Below the pieces are notes generated by a model. That model saw only the letters and a list, made by a program, of their open reading frames with translations. It had not been told where the DNA came from and searched no databases. Shown piece after piece: positions 1-3,853 of a DNA stretch of 5,199 nucleotides. The DNA lies in NCBI GenBank assembly GCA_002733465.1, contig NVVT01000014.1, forward strand, positions 58,055 through 63,253, read 5' to 3'. This DNA is from Kangiella sp. (GTDB lineage Bacteria > Pseudomonadota > Gammaproteobacteria > Enterobacterales > Kangiellaceae). Each line of letters starts with the position of its first letter. Positions within the stretch are counted from its first letter, which is position 1. The translations under genes were made by a program, and so were the position numbers.

Positions 1-109
1 GAGCAGCAGTAATCTTTGTTCCTTTGGTACGAACAAGCGCCTCCCTCAACGCCTTCCATTCCACCTCAACACCTTCAAGCAGTTTCTCCATAAAGCCCAT
101 ATTGCTCAT
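1..109 (-). CDS. hsdS: Type I restriction-modification specificity subunit HsdS, N-terminal fragment
   Basis: Only the first 36 codons lie in the window; the gene continues past coordinate 1. HsdS is the DNA-recognition subunit of a type I restriction-modification complex: it carries two target recognition domains and binds HsdM (and HsdR). The fragment begins MSNMGFMEKLLEGVEVEW and goes on with VRTKGTKIT, which matches the usual start of type IC-like HsdS proteins (EKLL-GVEVEW, then a short strand leading to an -RGT-IT-like motif at the start of the first recognition domain). The ATG at 107-109 overlaps the TGA of the KilA-N gene (ATGA), which implies translational coupling, and an AAGGTGG Shine-Dalgarno sits about 6 nt upstream. 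Met4 and Met7 are alternative starts but are less well placed. The DNA target cannot be predicted because the recognition domains are outside the window. Confidence 0.82.
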   Translation of the reverse strand, partial: MSNMGFMEKLLEGVEVEWKALREALVRTKGTKITAA

Positions 110-918
110 GTTTCGCCACCTTCCAGCTTTTTAATACTGTTATCATCCACCAGCAAATGCATCTGCTGGATGGCTGTCTGATTCAGCAATCCAAGCCTTT
201 CGGATGCCTCCAGTTTCTGCTTAACCAAGTAAGCATTTAGCGTTTCGAGATTGGCAAGGCAAACCAATTGCGAGACATTGGTATAATCTCGGATATTACC
301 CTTTTTATCTGGGTTTTCATCTCGCCATTGTTTAGCTGTTTTTCCAAACAGCGCCACATTAAGTAAGTCGGCTTCCGACGCATAAACAAAACTCATTTGC
401 TGCTTTGTTAGCTCTGCGGGGATAAGATTTTCTTTAATGGCATCGGTGTGAATGCGGTAGTTAATTTTGGTAAGCAGCCGTTTCACATCCCAACTCAGCT
501 GTTTATGCTCATCTTGTTTGAGTCGCTGAAACTCTTTAACCAAATATATTTTAAACTCTGCACTGATCCACATGCCAAATTCAAAGGCTACATCAGGGTG
601 AGCATAAGTTCCTCCGTAGCGCCCAGCTTTAGCTTGTAGGCCAATAGCGTTGGTTTTAGCAACCCACTCTTTGACACTTATTTTATAACTGTTTAATCCA
701 GCTTGACTTTTAATTATGGCAAATTCGCCATAATTAAAATCGGGGTTATGTACTCGCTCCCATATCCCAAGGTATTCAACCGTATTGCGGTTTCTGAGCC
801 AGTCTGCAATGAAAAAATTACCATCTTTTGAGCGAAGCATGTCAGTAAGGGAAATGTAGCTTTCTTTAGTAACCCGAATTTCCTCATTTAACACAGTAAT
901 GGTCTTGCTCTTATTCAT
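106..918 (-). CDS. KilA-N domain protein embedded in the type I R-M operon
   Basis: A 270-aa protein with a KilA-N domain at about residues 20-135. Visible hallmarks are YISLTDM (21-27), W40 followed by LRNRNT, EYLGIWE (48-54), and the conserved GRYGGTYAHPDVAFEFGMWIS-type block (99-119) followed by FKIYLVKEFQRLK. KilA-N is a DNA-binding fold known from phage P1 KilA, many phage antirepressors and large DNA viruses. The C-terminal half (about 140-270) contains LFGKTAKQWRDENP and GNIRDYTNVSQLVCLANLETLNAYL, which I recognise from chromosomal KilA-N proteins but cannot assign a function to. No signal peptide or membrane segment is seen. The start is fixed: the second codon upstream of the ATG (922-924) is an in-frame TAA. 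An AAAGGAAA Shine-Dalgarno lies 13 nt upstream, a rather long spacing. The gene sits between hsdM and hsdS and overlaps hsdS by ATGA, so it is probably co-transcribed with the restriction system. Its role there is unknown; regulation of hsd expression or of restriction activity is only an inference. Confidence 0.86.
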   Translation of the reverse strand: MNKSKTITVLNEEIRVTKESYISLTDMLRSKDGNFFIADWLRNRNTVEYLGIWERVHNPDFNYGEFAIIKSQAGLNSYKISVKEWVAKTNAIGLQAKAGRYGGTYAHPDVAFEFGMWISAEFKIYLVKEFQRLKQDEHKQLSWDVKRLLTKINYRIHTDAIKENLIPAELTKQQMSFVYASEADLLNVALFGKTAKQWRDENPDKKGNIRDYTNVSQLVCLANLETLNAYLVKQKLEASERLGLLNQTAIQQMHLLVDDNSIKKLEGGET

Positions 919-957
919 CTTTTATTGGTTTCCTTTCAACTTCAGTTCCATCCCGTA

Positions 958-980
958 GTTATTCGAAAATCTCGAATAAC
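958..980. repeat. 9-bp perfect palindrome upstream of the KilA-N gene
   Basis: Arms GTTATTCGA (958-966) and TCGAATAAC (972-980) are perfect inverted complements separated by 5 nt. The centre is about 50 nt upstream of the KilA-N start codon, and no T-run follows on the transcribed strand. It could be a dyad operator, for example for autoregulation by the DNA-binding KilA-N protein, or an RNA hairpin. The sequence alone does not decide. Confidence 0.55.
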
Positions 981-1002
981 TGACTCTTCCACTCATTACC
1001 AG

Positions 1003-1035
1003 AGGCACCTGTTCGGATTTTCCGAACAGGTGCCT
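1003..1035. repeat. 15-bp perfect inverted repeat (strong hairpin) between hsdM and the KilA-N gene
   Basis: Arms AGGCACCTGTTCGGA (1003-1017) and TCCGAACAGGTGCCT (1021-1035) are perfectly complementary with a 3-nt loop, and the stem is markedly more GC-rich than its surroundings. It starts 47 nt after the hsdM stop codon. On the transcribed (minus) strand the stem is followed by CTGGTAATG and not by a U-tract, so it is not a canonical intrinsic terminator. Plausible roles are an mRNA stabiliser or attenuator separating hsdM from downstream expression, or the footprint of a mobile or recombination element. Confidence 0.75.
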
Positions 1036-1041
1036 TGGGAG

Positions 1042-1080
1042 TTATTCATCATGGTATATTAGAAAACGATTATCCGTCAT
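1042..1080 (-). pseudogene. 12-codon ORF resembling the N-terminus of a RhuM-family gene (possible relic)
   Basis: Two nucleotides after the hsdM TGA, an ATG opens a 12-codon ORF, MTDNRFLIYHDE, ending in TAA. GAGG of the hsdM 3' end lies about 7 nt upstream and would serve as Shine-Dalgarno. From memory, RhuM-family proteins commonly begin with a short polar stretch followed by a FLIY-type strand and an acidic turn, and rhuM-like genes are frequent passengers between hsdM and hsdS. The reading stops exactly where that turn would continue, and the hairpin begins 6 bp later. I therefore suggest the leftover start of a deleted rhuM-like gene. Twelve residues are too few for certainty; it may be a chance ORF or a leader peptide. 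Confidence 0.3.
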
Positions 1081-1082
1081 TT

Positions 1083-2636
1083 TCAGCCCTCAATCTCAGC
1101 AACAATGGCATCAATATCGCTACGCAATTGGTTGATTTTTGTTACCGTGGTTTTCAGCTCGGTATTAAGCTTGGTAATATCAATCACTTCACGGGTGTCT
1201 TCGGCTTCTACATAAGCACTGACCGATAGGTTGTAGTCATTTTTGGCTATCGTATCGTGTTCTACATATTGAGAAAAATAGTCAACATTATCTTTGTTAT
1301 CGAATGCTTGCATTATTTGTTCGATGTGATTGTTTTCACCAAAATCCGTGAGCACGTTGGTATTGCCTTCTTTTTTAAACAATTTACTCGCATCGATAAA
1401 CTGGGTTTTGGTGTCGGTCTTGTGTTTAGAAAGCACCAAAACATTCACGGCAATAGAAGTGCCAAAAAACAAATTGGGCGCTAAAGATATCACCGTTTCT
1501 ACAGTGTTATTATCGATTAAATATTTGCGTATTTTCTGCTCGGCGCCGCCACGGTAAAAAATACCGGGAAAGCAGACAATAGCAGCACGGCCTTTGCTAG
1601 ATAAATAACTTAAAGCATGCAACACAAAAGCAAAATCAGCCTTAGATTTGGGGGCTAACACACCGGCGGGGGCAAAGCGTTCATCATTAATAAGGGTTGG
1701 GTCGTCGCTGCCAATCCATTTCACCGAATAAGGCGGGTTAGACACTATGGCATCAAAGGGTTTGTCATCGCCAAAATGCGGATCTAGCAGGGTATTACCC
1801 AGCTTCATATTAAACTTGTCGTAGTTTATATTGTGTAAAAACATATTCATACGCGCAAGGTTATAAGTAGTGTGGTTGATTTCCTGACCAAAAAAACCAT
1901 CTTCAATAATGTGGTTATCAAAGTGTTTTTTTGCTTGTAATAATAAGGAGCCAGAACCTGCTGCAGGATCATAAATTTTATTGACGCTAGTTTGCCCGTG
2001 CATTGCTAGTTTAGCAATGAGCTTGGAGACATGTTGTGGGGTAAAAAATTCGCCACCTGATTTACCGGCATTGGCAGCATAGTTAGAGATTAAAAACTCA
2101 TAAGCATCGCCAAATAGGTCAATTTGATTGTCCTGAAACTCGCCAAAGCCAAGCCCCTCCACACCTTTCAGAACAGCGGCCAAGCAGGTATTTTTGTCTG
2201 CTACGGTGTTACCAAGACGATTACTGGTAGTATCAAAATCGGCAAATAAACCTTTAATATCTGCCTCTGATGGGTAGCCATTGGCCGAGCTTTCAATGGC
2301 AGAAAATATTTTGGCTAAATCGGTATTTAGGTTATCGTTCTTGTTTGCGACTGTGGCAATCTTTGCAAACAGCTGGCTGGGGTAGATGAAATAACCTTTG
2401 GTTTTAATAGCATCGTCTTTGATGTCTGCGGTGATGACATCGTCATTGAGTGCGGCATAATTTACGCTTTCATCGCCGCCTTCAATGTAACTGGCAAAAT
2501 TTTCACTAATAAAACGATAGAACAAAGTGCCCAATACATACTGCTTAAAATCCCATCCATCAACTGAGCCACGAACATCATTCGCAATTTGCCAAATTTG
2601 GCGTTGTAGTTCGGCACGTTGTTGGGTACTTGTCAT
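1083..2636 (-). CDS. hsdM: Type I restriction-modification DNA methyltransferase subunit HsdM (EcoR124I-like, type IC)
   Basis: A 517-aa N6-adenine DNA methyltransferase subunit that, with HsdS, methylates both strands of a bipartite target using S-adenosylmethionine; the HsdM2HsdS core plus HsdR gives the restriction enzyme. The N-terminal HsdM_N helical domain (about 8-160) contains QIWQIANDVRGSVDGWDFKQ. The linker GGEFFTPQHV is at 194-203, the SAM-binding motif I DPAAGSGS at 223-230 and the catalytic motif IV NPPY at 300-303. Length and remembered sequence closely match EcoR124I HsdM (about 520 aa), including the tail IDAIVAEIEG. The ATG at 2634-2636 is chosen because AGGAAA lies 6 nt upstream and translation from it gives the family N-terminus MTSTQQRAELQRQIW. 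An in-frame ATG at 2670-2672 would add 12 unrelated residues. The gene ends just after EIEG, a few residues earlier than I recall for EcoR124I, next to the hairpin-bearing junction. The catalytic motifs look intact, so the methyltransferase is probably active. Confidence 0.95.
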   Translation of the reverse strand: MTSTQQRAELQRQIWQIANDVRGSVDGWDFKQYVLGTLFYRFISENFASYIEGGDESVNYAALNDDVITADIKDDAIKTKGYFIYPSQLFAKIATVANKNDNLNTDLAKIFSAIESSANGYPSEADIKGLFADFDTTSNRLGNTVADKNTCLAAVLKGVEGLGFGEFQDNQIDLFGDAYEFLISNYAANAGKSGGEFFTPQHVSKLIAKLAMHGQTSVNKIYDPAAGSGSLLLQAKKHFDNHIIEDGFFGQEINHTTYNLARMNMFLHNINYDKFNMKLGNTLLDPHFGDDKPFDAIVSNPPYSVKWIGSDDPTLINDERFAPAGVLAPKSKADFAFVLHALSYLSSKGRAAIVCFPGIFYRGGAEQKIRKYLIDNNTVETVISLAPNLFFGTSIAVNVLVLSKHKTDTKTQFIDASKLFKKEGNTNVLTDFGENNHIEQIMQAFDNKDNVDYFSQYVEHDTIAKNDYNLSVSAYVEAEDTREVIDITKLNTELKTTVTKINQLRSDIDAIVAEIEG

Positions 2637-2642
2637 TGTGAA

Positions 2643-2648
2643 TTTCCT
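2643..2648 (-). promoter_or_regulatory. Shine-Dalgarno that sets the hsdM start
   Basis: AGGAAA on the minus strand ends 6 nt before the ATG at 2634-2636. No comparable motif precedes the longer in-frame ATG at 2670-2672, so the shorter start is preferred. Confidence 0.75.
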
Positions 2649-2692
2649 GTTAAATATATTTTGGATAGCCATCTGCCCATAACCGGCCTAGT

Positions 2693-2698
2693 ATTATA
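2693..2698 (-). promoter_or_regulatory. Probable -10 element of the hsdM promoter
   Basis: A perfect TATAAT on the minus strand, about 57 nt upstream of the hsdM ATG, would start transcription near 2686. No good -35 hexamer is present at 16-18 bp: the corresponding bases read AGATTA or TAGATT. Expression may therefore be weak or need an activator. The spacer holds GAGC/GCTC and AGAG/CTCT dyads. Confidence 0.5.
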
Positions 2699-2952
2699 AC
2701 GAGCAGAGACGCTCTAATCTATCCAATTGTTGCAAAAACTAAAGTCTAATGCTTTGCGGACACTACCTAATTTGTTAATTGGCATGTAAAACGGATCCGC
2801 TTGGTGGGTATTGGTAAGCAAAGGTATAGATGACCATAAGTATCAAGCCTCAGGTCATAAAACAAAAAGTGCAAAAGTAATATATTTATGCAAAACTAAA
2901 CGCACAGAGAGTACTAATAATGAGTGTTTTTGGGAAAATCTTTAGGAAAGGC
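2699..2952. other. Non-coding stretch between the tRNA-Arg terminator and the hsdM promoter
   Basis: I see no gene here on either strand. The stretch is AT-rich and holds only short ORFs without family features, an 8-bp palindrome CGGATCCG at 2792-2799, and three scattered copies of TGCAAAA (2731, 2870, 2889), two of them followed by ACTAAA or CTAAA. It marks the border between the conserved tRNA cluster and the accessory restriction locus. Confidence 0.5.
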
Positions 2953-2989
2953 AAAAAAAACGGGGCGACCAGTTTCCTGAAAGCCCCGT
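2953..2989 (-). terminator. Intrinsic terminator downstream of tRNA-Arg
   Basis: On the minus strand ACGGGGC (2989-2983) pairs with GCCCCGT (2966-2960), with a small inner CAG/CTG stem around a 4-nt loop, followed directly by a run of eight T (2960-2953). The hairpin begins 6 nt after the tRNA-Arg CCA end. It should stop tRNA transcription and insulate the hsd operon. Confidence 0.92.
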
Positions 2990-2995
2990 CGTATA

Positions 2996-3072
2996 TGGTG
3001 CGCATGGACGGAGTCGAACCGCCGACCGCCTGGTTCGTAGCCAAGTACTCTATCCAGCTGAGCTACATGCGC
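2996..3072 (-). tRNA. tRNA-Arg (anticodon ACG)
   Basis: A 77-nt cloverleaf with encoded CCA. The acceptor stem is GCGCATG/CATGCGC with discriminator A; the D-arm is GCTC/GAGT; the anticodon stem CTTGG/CCAGG encloses loop CTACGAA with ACG in the centre; the variable loop is 5 nt; the T-arm GGCGG/CCGTC carries TTCGACT. The ACG anticodon (A34 deaminated to inosine by TadA) reads CGU, CGC and CGA. The gene has its own strong promoter and terminator. In Escherichia the homologous tRNA-Arg copies lie next to serV after csrA, so the context agrees. Confidence 0.97.
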
Positions 3073-3134
3073 GTTATTCGGTCTTAATATCTTTTCGACT
3101 AAACTTAAAAACTCGTTCTATCGAAAGGAGCGGT

Positions 3135-3163
3135 ATTATCCATATCGGTTATTGCTTTGTCAA
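3135..3163 (-). promoter_or_regulatory. Sigma-70 promoter of tRNA-Arg
   Basis: On the minus strand a perfect TTGACA (3163-3158), a 17-bp spacer and GATAAT (3140-3135, 5 of 6 matches to consensus) are followed by a GC-rich discriminator ACCGCTCC. The predicted start near 3128 leaves a leader of roughly 55 nt to be removed by RNase P. A GC-rich discriminator is typical of stable-RNA promoters under stringent (ppGpp/DksA) control. Confidence 0.85.
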
Positions 3164-3207
3164 ACAATAGTTAGATATAAATAATACTAAATCTGCAATA
3201 CAAAAAA

Positions 3208-3299
3208 TGGCGGAGAGAGAGGGATTCGAACCCTCGATGGGCGTTAAAACCCATACTCCCTTAGCAGGGGAGCGCCTTCAGCCGCTCGGCCATCTCTCC
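3208..3299 (-). tRNA. tRNA-Ser (anticodon GCU)
   Basis: A 92-nt class II tRNA with encoded CCA. The acceptor stem is GGAGAGA/TCTCTCC with discriminator G (a serine identity element); the anticodon stem CTCCC/GGGAG encloses loop CTGCTAA, anticodon GCT; a long variable arm is built on ATGGG/CCCAT; the T-arm GAGGG/CCCTC carries TTCGAAT. It reads AGC and AGU codons. It corresponds in context to Escherichia serV, downstream of csrA. A run of six T directly follows the CCA, but no separate hairpin precedes it. Confidence 0.97.
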
Positions 3300-3387
3300 G
3301 TATATCTTCAACTATTCATAGAACAGCTTTTATCCACTTTAACAAGGCTAAAAATTTAGATTTCGAAGCTCGTTTCAGCGGGAGAGA

Positions 3388-3415
3388 ATATTACCTGAAT
3401 GATTTAGAAAATCAA
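3388..3415 (-). promoter_or_regulatory. Candidate promoter for tRNA-Ser
   Basis: On the minus strand TTGATT (3415-3410) and TAATAT (3393-3388) are 16 bp apart, followed by the pyrimidine/GC-rich TCTCTCCCGC, which resembles the discriminator of the tRNA-Arg promoter. The implied leader is about 80 nt. Each hexamer matches consensus at 4 of 6 bases, so this is only a candidate. An alternative closer to the tRNA (TTGTTA with TATGAA) has a 19-bp spacer. Confidence 0.4.
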
Positions 3416-3421
3416 ATCATT
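3398..3421. repeat. 8-bp inverted repeat between csrA and tRNA-Ser
   Basis: Arms AATGATTT (3398-3405) and AAATCATT (3414-3421) are perfect complements with an 8-nt loop. It overlaps the candidate tRNA-Ser promoter, so it could be an operator-like dyad; AT-rich composition makes chance occurrence possible. Confidence 0.4.
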
Positions 3422-3425
3422 TTTA

Positions 3426-3450
3426 ACTTAATTTGGAGTTATAATTAAGT
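3426..3450. repeat. 8-bp inverted repeat between csrA and tRNA-Ser
   Basis: Arms ACTTAATT (3426-3433) and AATTAAGT (3443-3450) are perfect complements with a 9-nt loop. It is the middle of three adjacent inverted repeats. No U-tract follows on the csrA-sense strand. Confidence 0.4.
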
Positions 3451-3451
3451 C

Positions 3452-3503
3452 TTTTTCAACCTATTAGAAAGTTATCTAAAAATAGTGCTAATAGGTTGAA
3501 AAA
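3452..3503. repeat. 15-bp perfect inverted repeat just downstream of csrA
   Basis: Arms TTTTTCAACCTATTA (3452-3466) and TAATAGGTTGAAAAA (3489-3503) are perfect complements around a 22-nt centre. It begins 7 nt beyond the csrA stop codon. The layout is T-run, stem, A-run on both strands, the reverse of an intrinsic terminator (A-stem-T). It may still fold at the csrA mRNA 3' end, or be the remnant of a small repeat element. Its role is not known. Confidence 0.7.
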
Positions 3504-3510
3504 TGTACAA

Positions 3511-3696
3511 TTAATCGTTCGAAGCCATTTCCTTTTCTCGCTGAATGCGCATATAGATCTCTTCACGATGTACAGATATTTCTTTAGGCGCGTTAACCCC
3601 TATTCTGACTTGATTACCTTTCACGCCTAAAACGGTTACGGTAACTTCATCGCCAATCATTAGAGTCTCACCGACTCTTCTCGTCAATATTAGCAT
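3511..3696 (-). CDS. csrA: Carbon storage regulator CsrA (RsmA)
   Basis: A 61-aa protein that acts as a homodimeric RNA-binding post-transcriptional regulator: it binds GGA motifs, often over Shine-Dalgarno sites, and changes translation or stability of mRNAs for carbon metabolism, motility and biofilm. The whole length is the CsrA fold (five beta strands and a C-terminal helix). The start MLILTRRVGETLMIG, the core VLGVKGNQVRIGV and the RNA-contact segment SVHREEIY with Arg44 are intact; Leu4 and Arg6/Arg7 are also present. Only the tail after about residue 50 (IQREKEMASND) differs from Escherichia as I remember it. The ATG has an ideal AGGAG 7 nt upstream. It follows alaS with a 157-bp gap, as is usual in gammaproteobacteria. 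I see no convincing complete sigma-70 promoter in the gap, so read-through from alaS or an alternative-sigma promoter is possible. Confidence 0.98.
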   Translation of the reverse strand: MLILTRRVGETLMIGDEVTVTVLGVKGNQVRIGVNAPKEISVHREEIYMRIQREKEMASND

Positions 3697-3703
3697 TGCT
3701 AAT

Positions 3704-3708
3704 CTCCT
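3704..3708 (-). promoter_or_regulatory. csrA Shine-Dalgarno containing a GGA motif (possible CsrA self-binding site)
   Basis: AGGAG on the minus strand lies 7 nt upstream of the csrA ATG within TTAGGAGATT. CsrA recognises A(N)GGA-type motifs, and csrA of Escherichia is repressed by its own product at the leader. A second GGA (ATATGGACG, at 3741-3739) lies about 34 nt further upstream, a distance compatible with one dimer bridging both sites. Ribosome binding is well supported; autoregulation is inference. Confidence 0.6.
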
Positions 3709-3853
3709 AAATTATAAAGCAGTTTAATTTGCTTTTCGTCCATATGTGAGTTGAACGACCCACGATTAATATTTTAGACCAAAAAACAAATGTTTGTATT
3801 TATATACTCTTTTCAATCTCAAGAAGCTATTTCAGCACGAAAATAAGTACTAC

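Noticed and set aside
2670..2672. Longer hsdM start giving 12 extra residues (MAIQNIFNRKFT)
   Set aside because: No Shine-Dalgarno precedes it, the added residues are not family-like, and the ATG at 2634-2636 has AGGAAA at ideal spacing.
2731..2900. Three TGCAAAA copies as possible attachment or iteron repeats
   Set aside because: Seven-base A-rich words recur by chance in such AT-rich DNA; spacing is irregular and no integrase or replication gene is nearby.
2920..3087. Plus-strand ORF of 55 codons starting MSVFGKIFRKGKK and running through the tRNA-Arg gene
   Set aside because: Most of it is the antisense of tRNA-Arg (VRMDGVEPPTAWF is the usual artefact of this tRNA read backwards) and its start covers the terminator hairpin.
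3207..3360. Plus-strand ORF starting MAEREGFEPSMG across tRNA-Ser
   Set aside because: It is the antisense reading of the tRNA-Ser gene, a well-known spurious ORF type.
3711..3716. TATAAT on the minus strand just upstream of csrA
   Set aside because: A start site from it would fall inside the csrA Shine-Dalgarno, leaving no ribosome-binding site, and there is no -35 at the right distance.
3781..3801. ACAAA-CA-TTTGT followed by T's after alaS, a possible alaS terminator
   Set aside because: The stem is only AT-rich with one G-C pair and a loop too tight to form; it is too weak to call a terminator.
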